From assembly GCA_964629965.1 (NCBI GenBank), contig CAZVRZ010000083.1:1-23807 (forward strand): a stretch of 23,807 nucleotides of DNA, written 5' to 3'. The position numbers were made by a program, and so were the translations under genes. The DNA comes from CAZVRZ01 sp964629965. GTDB lineage: Bacteria > Chloroflexota > Anaerolineae > Anaerolineales > UBA4823. Positions within the stretch are counted from its first letter, which is position 1. Every line of letters starts with the position of its first letter. The notes beneath the pieces are model-generated. The model was not told where the DNA came from and ran no database searches. It worked only from the letters and a program-made list of their open reading frames with translations. This document shows positions 7,198 through 15,497 of the stretch, in pieces.

Positions 7198-7959
7198 ATG
7201 AATAAAGATACACTGCGACAAATTTCTGTAGTTTTGACCATCCTGGCAACGATCATCGTGAATGGATTGGCAAACGCCCTGCCGATCAACGGGCAGAATA
7301 CGGGCGAAATCTCTGACCGCTTCAATGTTTATTTCGTCCCGGCAGGGTATGTGTTTTCTATTTGGGGATTGATCTACCTGGGTTTGATCGTTTATGCGAT
7401 TTACCAGGCGCTGCCCGCCCAGCGGGAGAATCCCCGCCTGCGGGCCACCGGTTGGTGGATTTCACTGAGCGGATTGGCGAATATTGCCTGGATCTTCTTG
7501 TGGCATTACGAGCAGTTCCCGCTGACCATCCTGGCGATGCTTCTGCTGTTGGCGACCCTGATCATTACTTATCTGTGCCTTGGTGTCAACCGGAGTGCGG
7601 TTTCGAAAGCCGAGAAGTGGGCAGTGCGCCTTCCCTTCAGCATCTACCTGGGCTGGATCACGGTTGCCACCGTGGCCAATGCCACCTCGCTGCTCGATTA
7701 TCTGAAATGGGATCGCTTCGGCCTGGCCCCTGAAACCTGGATGGTCATCATGTTGGCGGCGGTTTTGGTGATTGCAACGCTGATGAATTTCACCCGCCGC
7801 GATGTGGCCTATACGGCTGTGATCCTGTGGGCGCTGGTGGGCATTGCGCTCAAACATGCAGCGGTAGCAGTAATAGCCATTCCCACCTGGATTACCTTCG
7901 GTCTGACAGCCGCGACCCTGGCAGCAGCATTTTACCTGCGGAAATCCGGGACAAAATAG
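7198..7959 (+). CDS. TspO/MBR-like tryptophan-rich membrane protein
   Basis: This 253-residue integral membrane protein has seven or so hydrophobic segments and the aromatic pattern of the longer TspO/MBR-related group: VPAGYVFSIWGLIYLG (about 49-64), NIAWIFLWHYEQFPL (about 94-108) and YLGWITVATVANA (about 151-163). Classical TspO proteins are about 160 residues with five helices and bind porphyrins or cholesterol; this longer form has additional C-terminal helices. A strong AGGAAGGTGA at 7181-7190 sets the ATG at 7198. The 68-nt gap after the photolyase contains no clear terminator. In Rhodobacter, TspO links light and oxygen to tetrapyrrole and pigment gene control (established), so its place in a CarH-headed operon is consistent. 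Family call good, ligand unknown. Confidence 0.85.
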   Translation: MNKDTLRQISVVLTILATIIVNGLANALPINGQNTGEISDRFNVYFVPAGYVFSIWGLIYLGLIVYAIYQALPAQRENPRLRATGWWISLSGLANIAWIFLWHYEQFPLTILAMLLLLATLIITYLCLGVNRSAVSKAEKWAVRLPFSIYLGWITVATVANATSLLDYLKWDRFGLAPETWMVIMLAAVLVIATLMNFTRRDVAYTAVILWALVGIALKHAAVAVIAIPTWITFGLTAATLAAAFYLRKSGTK

Positions 7960-8036
7960 GAATATCTTCTTTTCATAGTTTTGTGAATAAAACCGGTGTG
8001 GCTGGTGAGTTGTATGGATCATAAAAAGAGGTGTGT

Positions 8037-8378
8037 ATGGATATTCTCATGATTTTGAAAATCATAGCTGCCCTGGCGACGATCGCTACTGGGCTGCTGG
8101 CGTTGGTGAAACCCAGCGCGGCTTATGGCTTTACCGGCCTGACTGCGGAGGGCGTGCGCGGCCTTTCTGAATTTCGCTCGATATTCGGCGGGCTGTTCAT
8201 TGGCCTGGGCGCCTCGCCTTTGTTCCTGGGCGAGATTGCTTATCAAATGTTGGGCTTTGGTTACCTGGCGATTGCCGCAGCGCGCGCTTTCTCGATCGTG
8301 TTCGATAAATCATACGCTCGTTCAAACCTGATCAGCCTGGGCGTTGAAATTGTGCTCGGTGTGATCCTAATTCTTTAG
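8037..8378 (+). CDS. DUF4345-like small four-helix membrane protein
   Basis: This 113-residue protein contains about four transmembrane helices (about 3-22, 44-65, 67-85 and 95-112). The segment GLSEFRSIFGGLFIGLGASPLF between the first two helices resembles the conserved core of DUF4345 proteins, whose function is unknown. The ATG at 8037 is preceded by AGAGG at 8027-8031; a GTG two codons earlier (8031) is possible but would overlap that site. It lies 77 nt after the TspO-like gene and 11 nt before degV, so it is probably co-transcribed with both. Family call from memory of the core motif. Confidence 0.72.
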   Translation: MDILMILKIIAALATIATGLLALVKPSAAYGFTGLTAEGVRGLSEFRSIFGGLFIGLGASPLFLGEIAYQMLGFGYLAIAAARAFSIVFDKSYARSNLISLGVEIVLGVILIL

Positions 8379-8389
8379 AGAGGTGCAGC

Positions 8390-9232
8390 ATGACCGTTCG
8401 AATTGTTACTGATAGTACCTGTGATTTGCCGGCGGAGGTCATTGCCCGTTATGGGATTCATGTCGTGCCGCTGTATATCCAGGTTGGCCAGCAAAGCTAC
8501 CTGGATGGGATCGATATCTCGCGAGCAGAATTCTACGAGCGATTGCCAATCTACCAGGAGCATCCTACCACGGCAGTTCCATCGATCGAGCGTTTCCGTG
8601 CGGCTTACAATACCCTGGCCGATGAAGGCGCCACGGAAATATTGTCGATCCACATTTCCATTTCTTTGAGCGCGGTGGTAGATATGGCGCGCGTTGCGGC
8701 CCAAGAAACCACATCCGTAGTGGTTAACGTCATGGATTCTCAACAGTTGAGCATGGGGACCGGTTTCCTGGTCGAAACGGCTGCCAAAATGGCCGAGGAG
8801 GGCAGTTCGGTGACTGAAATTCAAGCGGCGCTGCTAGAGCAGACCAGCCGCAGCCACGTTTTTGCTGCGTTGGATACGGTGGAATTCTTGAGGCGCAGCG
8901 GGCGGATGAGCAAGTACATGGCCGGCCTGGCTACCTTTTTACAGATCAAACCGATCCTGACCATGCATAACGGGATCCCTGGCGCGGAAAAAGTGCGCAC
9001 GCGCATGCGCGCTCTGCGGCGGCTGGTAAAGATGTTGGCCGATGTAAGCCCTCTTGAAAAGGTGGCTATTGTGCACACGCACGCGTTGCCCGAACGCGTG
9101 GCCGAATTGCGCGAGATGGCGGCCTCTTTGCTGCCCAAAGGGCCCATCCTGACCGCAGATATTACCCCCGTCATTGGGGCGCATATCGGCCCCGGCGCAG
9201 TGGGTTTTGCCGTGGTGAGTGCGGCTAAATAA
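8390..9232 (+). CDS. DegV-family fatty-acid-binding protein
   Basis: This 280-residue DegV-fold protein binds a fatty acid in a cleft between two domains; several members supply exogenous fatty acids to fatty-acid kinases. Typical marks are VTDSTCDLP (6-14), YIQVGQQSYLDG (27-38), TTAVPS near 62, the EFLRRSGRMSK segment (about 165-175) and IKPILTMHNG (about 186-195). Length fits the family. AGAGAGGTG lies 5 nt upstream of the ATG. It is the last gene of the plus-strand run that begins with carH. The link of lipid binding to the light operon is unclear; it may be a passenger. Downstream, a 38-nt gap separates it from the convergent acetyltransferase gene, with no obvious hairpin terminator. Confidence 0.93.
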   Translation: MTVRIVTDSTCDLPAEVIARYGIHVVPLYIQVGQQSYLDGIDISRAEFYERLPIYQEHPTTAVPSIERFRAAYNTLADEGATEILSIHISISLSAVVDMARVAAQETTSVVVNVMDSQQLSMGTGFLVETAAKMAEEGSSVTEIQAALLEQTSRSHVFAALDTVEFLRRSGRMSKYMAGLATFLQIKPILTMHNGIPGAEKVRTRMRALRRLVKMLADVSPLEKVAIVHTHALPERVAELREMAASLLPKGPILTADITPVIGAHIGPGAVGFAVVSAAK

Positions 9233-9270
9233 CTTATCCTTTTGGATTGGAAGCTCCGTCGTATCTTTGA

Positions 9271-10182
9271 CTACACCTGTTTGCAGTACCACACGGTGTT
9301 CGAGACGCGGCGGAAACCGACTGCTTCGGCGGTACGCTGCATGGCGTTGTTCAGGCTGCTGGTGCCCAGTAAAGCCGTATCCATGCCGCGCTCTTGCAGC
9401 ACGCGCATGCCGTGCAGGAGCAAGGCCTTGGCCAGGCCCAGGCGCTGGTAGTTGGGGTGCGTGGCTACCGGATCGGTCCAGCCCTCTTTTTGGCCGCCGG
9501 CGCGCGGGGCGTCATCCGTAAAGATCTGGCAAATGCACAAAGCGGCCAGGTCGCCGTTGGGGGCAGCGATGACCAGATCTAATTCTGGAATATAGGAGGG
9601 GGCGCTCATGATCGTGCGGCGGTATTCGACGGTCATCTGTTCTGTGCCAAAGGCGGCGCGGTGCAAGGCGACGTACGCTTCGATTTCGGCTTCGCCGCCC
9701 ATGGGACGGATGCTGAAACCGGAGGGAAGCTGCAGTGTGGGGATGGGTTGGCCGAGCGAGCGCGCCATCAGGAGGGATGATTCTGCCTGGCGGACAAACC
9801 CATACCGCTCTAACATCGCCAGCCGGGGCAGGTCGCTCTCCAGCGCACTGGCGTCGAGCGTTTGAGTCTCTCCCTCCACCTGGTTGCGGCGCTGCACGGC
9901 GCGCTCTGCCCAGACCATCATCTCGGCCTCGAGGAGCGGCGACCACTGGCGCTCGTCAAAGACATCCACCAGGTTTTGGTACTGGCTGACGTAAGCAAAG
10001 CCGGCCAGTTCGCCGCGCCCGTTTTCCCATAAACAAGCCGCGGCCTGCACAGATGGGTTGGCCAATTCTTCGTAAAGATCGGTCGCAATAGGGTAGACCG
10101 TTTGCCCGCGGGCGCGCAGCACCTGGGTCAGGTCGGTCATGGCTTGCAAGTCGGCAGGGCCGGTGTAAGGGCGCGTAATCAT
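9271..10182 (-). CDS. tandem-domain GNAT N-acetyltransferase
   Basis: This 303-residue protein has two GNAT folds in tandem. The N-terminal half (about 1-145) is degenerate. The C-terminal half (about 155-303) carries the acetyl-CoA-binding motif A: DPVATHPNYQRLGLAKALL, including the Q/R-x-x-G-x-A loop, followed by the usual N-A-x-R-x-x-E-x-x-GF-like end (NNAMQRTAEAVGF). Two-domain GNATs include mycothiol synthase and many uncharacterised Chloroflexota and Actinobacteria enzymes; the acceptor here is unknown. The ATG at 10182 has no recognisable Shine-Dalgarno sequence, and the upstream SHOCT-domain gene ends 22 nt away, so expression may depend on read-through from that gene. It is convergent with degV. 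Confidence 0.88.
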   Translation of the reverse strand: MITRPYTGPADLQAMTDLTQVLRARGQTVYPIATDLYEELANPSVQAAACLWENGRGELAGFAYVSQYQNLVDVFDERQWSPLLEAEMMVWAERAVQRRNQVEGETQTLDASALESDLPRLAMLERYGFVRQAESSLLMARSLGQPIPTLQLPSGFSIRPMGGEAEIEAYVALHRAAFGTEQMTVEYRRTIMSAPSYIPELDLVIAAPNGDLAALCICQIFTDDAPRAGGQKEGWTDPVATHPNYQRLGLAKALLLHGMRVLQERGMDTALLGTSSLNNAMQRTAEAVGFRRVSNTVWYCKQV

Positions 10183-10204
10183 ACGGTCGTATTTTATCTT
10201 ATTT

Positions 10205-10804
10205 TTAAAGCTCGTTCAGGATATCTTCGCGCTTGCGACGGTACTCTTCTGCGGTGATCAGGTCTTTCTCGCTCAGTTCGTTCAGCTCTTCCATGCGGGC
10301 AACTGCCTGGGTAGGGGCTGCGCTCTTGACGTTCAGTTTCTTGACCTGGATGCGCTGCGGCTTTTGCGGATCGTATACCACCTCGGCTGTGATCCCGGGT
10401 TGCACCAGGGCTGCATTGAGGCGCGAGACCAGTGTCTTGACCTCGGCCTGAAAGGGACTGGCATAGGCCGGGGTAACTTCCAGCAGCAGGCCAACCAGTG
10501 GGTCATCGTTGATGGTGGTGCCGGTATCGCGTACCTGGAGCACTTTGGCCGGCGCAGCAATACCATTCTTGATCTCAGGGGGAAACATGATGCGCAGCAC
10601 CGGTACTATGACAGCAATGCTGACGATCACAGCCAATGGAATCACCACCAGAGGCACCAGCTCGCCGCTTTTTAGCATCGCAAGCAGATCCCGGCCCTCG
10701 AATTGTATATGATCCGGACCCCAGAGCAGCGAATAGGCAACAAAGCCGAGGCCTGCAAGTGCAATAAGACCCGAGATGATCAGGGTCGTACGAAGGGATT
10801 TCAT
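10205..10804 (-). CDS. two-TM membrane protein with C-terminal SHOCT domain
   Basis: This 199-residue protein is anchored by two transmembrane helices (about 8-28 and 48-72). A beta-rich soluble region follows (about 82-155: PAKVLQVRDTGTTIND, then VTPAYASPFQAEVKTLV, then VVYDPQKPQRIQV). The C-terminus is a SHOCT motif (about 170-199: MEELNELSEKDLITAEEYRRK), a short helical module of unknown role often found at protein ends. I chose the ATG at 10804 because AAGGAGA (10810-10816) lies 5 nt upstream; the open frame extends to 10858 without a better start. A TATAAT on the minus strand at 10855-10850 may be its -10 box, but no good -35 is visible. The GNAT gene follows 22 nt downstream. Confidence 0.82.
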   Translation of the reverse strand: MKSLRTTLIISGLIALAGLGFVAYSLLWGPDHIQFEGRDLLAMLKSGELVPLVVIPLAVIVSIAVIVPVLRIMFPPEIKNGIAAPAKVLQVRDTGTTINDDPLVGLLLEVTPAYASPFQAEVKTLVSRLNAALVQPGITAEVVYDPQKPQRIQVKKLNVKSAAPTQAVARMEELNELSEKDLITAEEYRRKREDILNEL

Positions 10805-10904
10805 GGTCGTCTCCTTCTGGTTACAGCCAACGATAATTTCACTATAAACATTATACATCCGAGTGAACCAGGGCCATCATGGCTGGAAAGCGTTCATCTT
10901 CTCA

Positions 10905-10923
10905 GGGCGATTGCATTGTTCTG
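10905..10923 (+). repeat. copy 1 of a 19-bp repeated box (GGGCGRTTGCATTGTTCTG)
   Basis: This 19-mer recurs at 21840-21858 with one A/G difference; the two preceding bases (CA) also match. Both copies are intergenic and point toward a downstream plus-strand gene start (APC permease here, Ycf46-like ATPase there). Such a match within 24 kb is unlikely by chance. Whether it is a regulatory box or a remnant of a dispersed repeat is unknown. Confidence 0.55.
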
Positions 10924-10924
10924 T

Positions 10925-10953
10925 TTGCTCTGCCTGGCCTGGGAGAGTATAAT
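10925..10953 (+). promoter_or_regulatory. candidate promoter of the APC-USP gene
   Basis: A perfect TATAAT at 10948-10953 is preceded by exactly 17 bp and TTGCTC (10925-10930), which keeps the TTG of the -35 box. The predicted start near 10960 gives a leader of about 140 nt before the ATG at 11098. The 19-bp repeated box ends 2 bp upstream of the -35. Confidence 0.45.
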
Positions 10954-11097
10954 TCTGGTGAGCATGGTAATCATCAAGATCAAACTTCTCTTTACATAAA
11001 CCTTTCTTGTGCGCCGGGCTCGGTGAGGTCGATCTGTCTGTTTGTTTGCGGCGCTCAGCGTTCTTTGAATTCGGGTGGTCAGGATAAGGAAGCGGAT

Positions 11098-13326
11098 ATG
11101 AACAAACGCAAGTTGAAACGCCAATTAAAGCTGGCGCAGGTGGTCATGCTGGGAACGGCAGGGGCCATTGGGGCGGAGATCTTTGTATTGACCGGGCATG
11201 CGGCTGGCATGGCCGGTCCTGCATTTATATTGGCGCTTTTGATCGGCGGGCTGCTGAGTTACAGTATTGCCCTGAATTATGGCGAGTTGGCTGCCTCTTT
11301 CCCTGAGACGGGCGGGGCGATGACCTATGTGCGGGAGGCCTGGGGTCGTAACCTGCTCACCTATTTGGTGGGCTCGCTGGACTGCCTTTCCAGTACGTTC
11401 TACGCAGCCTTGTCTGCAGTGGGGTTCGCCTATTCTTTGCGGATCTTTTTCCCGGCCCTGCCGATCGTTCCCACGGCCTTGGGCATCACCCTGGTCTTCA
11501 TTGTGTTGAATATCCTGGGAGTTGGCAATATCGGCAATGTGCAGATCCTGTTGGGTGGGATCTTGCTGTTCATTTTGTTGGGATACAGCGTTCTCGGTTT
11601 TATCCTACCGGGTGGTTTTCAATGGGATACCTTTTTATCAGGGGGGAGCTTTTTCATCTATTCGGACGCCTGGTCTAATTTCTCTTCATTACTCTCGACC
11701 GTGGCACTGGTATACGTGGCTTACATTGGCTTCGAGGTGATTGCCGACGATGCTGAAGAGATCATGGATCCGGATCATACCATACCCCGCGGTATCCTGA
11801 TCAGCCTGACATTGTGCCTGATCTTTTATCCTTTGATCGCACTGACGACCCTCGGTGTGATCCCCTGGAAAGAATTGGCCGGTTCTGATACCGCTCTGTC
11901 GGATGCTGTGGCGAAATTTTTGCCCGGTGTCGGGACGGTGATCATTGGGTTGGCGGGCATTGTGGCTACGGTTACCACCTTGAACGCTGCCATGCTGAGC
12001 GCCACTCGTGAGGCCTTCACCATGAGCCGCGATGGTGCCTGGCCGCGCATCCTTTCCCGGCAGGGGCGTTTCCGAACCCCTTATATGGCCGTGCTGGTCA
12101 TCGGCGGCATTATTTGCGCCATTGCTGCCATTGGCCTGGTTGATTTCTTGAGCTATATTTCCAGCTCGGGTTACCTGTTTGTCTTGTTCTTTTCGAACAT
12201 GGCATTGATCCGCTTGAGAAAGCGCTACCCCGATTTGAGAAGACCCTTCAAAGTGCCCTTTTTCCCGGTCACGGTTTACCTGGCAATGGGCGCTTGTTTT
12301 TTAATTATTGCCTTCGTGGAGCGGCGTGCCTTGGTGTTCGGGGCGGGGCTGCTGGTCCTGCTCAGCCTGGCTTATTACCTGGGGCCGGTGATCGGCCGCC
12401 TATATGCCACCCGAAACAAATCCATTGAAATGTTCAAGAATCGCATCCTGGTGCCGGTCGCCAATCCTAAGACAGGCGCACGGCTGGTGCGCATGGCTGC
12501 GATCCTGGCACAGGCCAGCGAAGATACCAGCATCTGTGTTTTAAATATTGCCCGGCCCAGCGATCAATACGCTGCGCCCACTGCAAAACCGGCCAGGATG
12601 CGTTCTTCTGCCGCGCCCAATTCGCTGCCGGAACAAATCTTGCGAGAAGTGCAGAACCGGAATGTGCCTCTGTATACAAAGACCCGCCAGGCTCCCAGCA
12701 TCTCAACAGGGATTCTGGATGAACTCGAAGCGCGCCAGAACGTCAAACTGATCCTGACCGGCTGGCCTGGCCCGTTGGACCCGAAGGCGGCAATTGAAAA
12801 CCCCGTCAAGGTATTGTTGGAAAAAGCCCAAACGAATATTTTGGTTTTGTTGGATAAGCACTCCAGGCCGCTCCGCCACATTCTTGTGCCTGTGGGAGGG
12901 GGGCCGCATTCTCGCTTGGCGCTGCGCCTGGCATATGAGATTGCCGAACAGGAAAATGCCAGGATCACTGCGCTCCATACGTATCCGCAGGCCACGGAAA
13001 TGGAGGATATCGAAGACAAGCTGCTGTACCTGAGAGAGATCGTGGAAGAGGAATTGGGTTTGATTCCGGTGCGGCTGGCCACGCGGGTTGCCCTGGCCGA
13101 ATCGGTGGTCAAGGGCGTCCTGGCTGAGACGAAGCGCCAATCCTACGATCTGCTGGTGATGGGTGCTTCGGAAGAATGGGGCTCAGGAACCCGCCTCTTT
13201 GGTTCGGTGGATGATTGGATCATCGAGCACGTTGAAAATTGCTCGGTCTTGCTGGCGCGGCAGTATGAGCCGGTAGCGATCCATTGGTTCCGGCGTTATC
13301 TAAAAAAGATGGAAAAGGGATACTAA
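11098..13326 (+). CDS. APC-family amino-acid permease fused to two universal stress protein domains
   Basis: This 742-residue cytoplasmic membrane transporter of the amino acid-polyamine-organocation superfamily carries two C-terminal UspA-like domains. Residues 12-435 hold about 12 helices. The first contains the APC substrate-site pattern GTAGAIGAEIFVLTG (about 19-33), and FEVIADDAEEI (about 216-226) matches the conserved helix-6 region. USP1 begins near 446 (NRILVPVANPKTGARLV) and USP2 near 592 (RHILVPVGGGPHSRLALRL); USP2 ends with LLVMGASEEWGSGTRLFGSVDD, the nucleotide-binding loop. USP1 lacks that loop and looks degenerate. I chose the ATG at 11098, preceded by AAGGAAG; an upstream in-frame ATG at 10879 would add 73 residues of non-coding-like sequence. 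APC-USP fusions are known in bacteria and archaea; ATP or AMP control of transport is inferred. Confidence 0.92.
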   Translation: MNKRKLKRQLKLAQVVMLGTAGAIGAEIFVLTGHAAGMAGPAFILALLIGGLLSYSIALNYGELAASFPETGGAMTYVREAWGRNLLTYLVGSLDCLSSTFYAALSAVGFAYSLRIFFPALPIVPTALGITLVFIVLNILGVGNIGNVQILLGGILLFILLGYSVLGFILPGGFQWDTFLSGGSFFIYSDAWSNFSSLLSTVALVYVAYIGFEVIADDAEEIMDPDHTIPRGILISLTLCLIFYPLIALTTLGVIPWKELAGSDTALSDAVAKFLPGVGTVIIGLAGIVATVTTLNAAMLSATREAFTMSRDGAWPRILSRQGRFRTPYMAVLVIGGIICAIAAIGLVDFLSYISSSGYLFVLFFSNMALIRLRKRYPDLRRPFKVPFFPVTVYLAMGACFLIIAFVERRALVFGAGLLVLLSLAYYLGPVIGRLYATRNKSIEMFKNRILVPVANPKTGARLVRMAAILAQASEDTSICVLNIARPSDQYAAPTAKPARMRSSAAPNSLPEQILREVQNRNVPLYTKTRQAPSISTGILDELEARQNVKLILTGWPGPLDPKAAIENPVKVLLEKAQTNILVLLDKHSRPLRHILVPVGGGPHSRLALRLAYEIAEQENARITALHTYPQATEMEDIEDKLLYLREIVEEELGLIPVRLATRVALAESVVKGVLAETKRQSYDLLVMGASEEWGSGTRLFGSVDDWIIEHVENCSVLLARQYEPVAIHWFRRYLKKMEKGY

Positions 13327-13346
13327 CTGCCGCCTGGGAGGCAGGC

Positions 13347-15497
13347 TCATTGTAAGGTTAAGCGGAGCGCCTGCACAAATTCGCCGGCTGAGGAAAAGCG
13401 CTCGGCGGGCGCCTTGGCCATGGCGCGCTGCATGGCCCGGGCGGTTGGTTCTGGGATCCCAGATAACAACGCATTCGCATCTGGCGGCGGTTCCAACAGG
13501 TGCGCCATCAACAATGCTCCCGGCTGGTTATAGCGGAACGGCGGCTGCCCGGTAAGCATCTCAAATGCCATCGCGCCCAATGAATATACATCGGCGCGGC
13601 CATCGATTTCAGGTATGGCCTGGATCTGTTCCGGCGCGATGTAATTGAGCGTGCCCATTAATGCTTCTTGCTGCGTCCACTGGGTTTGGCTGCCAACCAG
13701 CTTGGCAATGCCAAAATCCATCAGAACCGGGCGGTAGGCTTTGACGGTCGTTCCAAGGCGGCCGCTTTGGGGTTCCAACATGACGTTGGACGGGTTGACA
13801 TCGCGGTGTACGATGCCCTGGGAATGGATGTAATCCAGCGCGTTGGCCACTGCTGAAAGAATAGAATAAGCCTGGGCCAAGCTCAGCCGCCCATGTTGGG
13901 CGAGATGATCTTTGAGGCTCTGCCCGGAGATGTATTCCATGATCATGTAGTGTGTGCCGTTTTCTTTGCCGAAATCCAACAGGCGGATCACATTCTCCTG
14001 TTTCAAGCGAGAGGCCAGCAGCGCCTCACGGTCGAAACGCTGGCACAGGTCGGGATCTGTTGCCAGGTGGGCAGGTAACAGCTTGATTGCCACGGGGCGA
14101 TTTAAGATAGCGTGCCTGGCCTGGTAGATCTCAGACATCCCGCCGCGAGCGATCAATTTTAGGTCGGTGTAGGCTTTTAAGCGCCCTAGCAAGGCAGGCT
14201 GCGCTTCTGCTGCGGGCGCAGCATGCCACTCGCCTTTTTGGTAGTAATCGATGCGGATATTATATAAACGCCGGTCCACAAAACGAACCAGGCGGTAGCG
14301 TACCGGGCGGAATAAGAGACCTGCCACCGCGGCGGCGCTGCCAAAGGCAAAAAAGGCGTATTGGCCAGCGGTAAGCAGCGATACACCGTACACGATTCCG
14401 GTGAATACAGCCGCCAGCAGGATAGTCAGCGAGCCGTAAACCAGCGAGCGATTGATCAGAAAGTCAATGTTCCAAAGCCGGTAGCGCAGGACAGCGATAC
14501 CCATGATCAAGGGAGCAAAGATGAACATGAAGATGATGGCGGGATGGGGAATGAGGGGTGGGTAGCCCAATGCGATGGGCAGCGAGTATCCCCCTAGCAA
14601 GATCGTTACAGGCGTCACCGCACCCCACACGAACCAGCGAAATTGAGCACGCTCCACCGGTTTGCGCACCACGATGGCCGATTGAATGAGCGAGATGATG
14701 ATTGAAAGTGTCATGACTGCACCTACGGCCAGGCTGGCCCGGTTGCCCCTTACCAGACCAAAACTCCAAGTAGGAGCAATGATTGTAAATAACAGGATGG
14801 CCAGCATGGGGCCAAAATAGATTAACAGCAGGACCAGGCGCGGTGAATTTTTTATCAAGGCGTGCGGGGTCGGGAAAATCGAGATGAAGTGACAGATGAT
14901 GGAAAAGGCGATGCAATAAGAAAGCTGCTCCCACACCAGGCGAACCCAGAATGGCCAGCCCCACGGCAGCAGGGCAAATTGGAAGTTGTGCGCATCGCCC
15001 CAGGTTTGCAGGGCTGATGCGACGCAGAAAAAGAGCAATAATTGAGCCGTCAAATCTTTAGGCCGTTTCCAAAAGACGAACAGACCATTGATCAGGATCA
15101 TCACCATCACGATCAGTTGAGGCACCCAACGCCTCAGAACCACTCCTAAAGCAATGGGTTCCAGGCGAATTGGCAGTGTCAGGCTTTGTCCATTGCGTTG
15201 GATATGATAGGTGACGACCTCGCCGGCATGCCATTCTGGGTCGCGAGAAGCGCCTGCCAGCCATTCTTCAGCACTATAGCCGCCTGCCGTGAGGATGATA
15301 TCGCCAACCTGCAAACCGTGGGGGCGCTCTTCCAGCAGCCACTGCACCCGAAACCCTGCCGGAGTGAAACTTTCCAGGTCTCCGGTGGCTCCATCGGCAG
15401 GCATCCAGCGATAGAAAACGGCCAGGGCGATGAAAAGCAGCGCAGAGAGTGCCAAAAAGAGGTAGCAGAGCCACAAAGGCAGGCCGGTGGTTTTCAT
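13347..15497 (-). CDS. membrane Ser/Thr protein kinase with PDZ and multi-TM sensor module
   Basis: This 716-residue kinase has an N-terminal TM helix (8-29), a PDZ-like domain (about 45-113: GLQVGDIILTAGG), then about eight TM helices (118-400). The membrane part ends in YRLWNIDFLINRSLVYGSLT (339-358) and RFVDRRLYNIR (405-415), a module I know mostly from histidine kinases of Chloroflexota and Actinobacteria. The cytoplasmic Hanks-type kinase domain spans about 444-715: K472 (VAIK), E491, HRD 564-566, N571, DFG 594-596 and APE 621-623. The glycine loop is ARGGMS, with the first and third glycines replaced. The catalytic loop is HRDVNPSN, so the usual Lys two residues after the Asp is N568. 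The ATG at 15497 overlaps the PAP2 stop (ATGA). It is the last gene of the three-gene signalling operon; the downstream gene is convergent, 20 nt away. Confidence 0.92.
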   Translation of the reverse strand: MKTTGLPLWLCYLFLALSALLFIALAVFYRWMPADGATGDLESFTPAGFRVQWLLEERPHGLQVGDIILTAGGYSAEEWLAGASRDPEWHAGEVVTYHIQRNGQSLTLPIRLEPIALGVVLRRWVPQLIVMVMILINGLFVFWKRPKDLTAQLLLFFCVASALQTWGDAHNFQFALLPWGWPFWVRLVWEQLSYCIAFSIICHFISIFPTPHALIKNSPRLVLLLIYFGPMLAILLFTIIAPTWSFGLVRGNRASLAVGAVMTLSIIISLIQSAIVVRKPVERAQFRWFVWGAVTPVTILLGGYSLPIALGYPPLIPHPAIIFMFIFAPLIMGIAVLRYRLWNIDFLINRSLVYGSLTILLAAVFTGIVYGVSLLTAGQYAFFAFGSAAAVAGLLFRPVRYRLVRFVDRRLYNIRIDYYQKGEWHAAPAAEAQPALLGRLKAYTDLKLIARGGMSEIYQARHAILNRPVAIKLLPAHLATDPDLCQRFDREALLASRLKQENVIRLLDFGKENGTHYMIMEYISGQSLKDHLAQHGRLSLAQAYSILSAVANALDYIHSQGIVHRDVNPSNVMLEPQSGRLGTTVKAYRPVLMDFGIAKLVGSQTQWTQQEALMGTLNYIAPEQIQAIPEIDGRADVYSLGAMAFEMLTGQPPFRYNQPGALLMAHLLEPPPDANALLSGIPEPTARAMQRAMAKAPAERFSSAGEFVQALRLTLQ

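Noticed and set aside
10879..11097. Upstream in-frame extension of the permease by 73 residues.
   Set aside because: The added sequence has no hydrophobic or family-like character and spans a promoter candidate; the ATG at 11098 has a good AAGGAAG site and gives the normal APC N-terminus.
13327..13352. Bidirectional terminator between the permease and Ser/Thr kinase genes (GCCT GGG AGGC).
   Set aside because: The perfect stem is only 4 bp with no T-run on either strand, so it is too weak to call.
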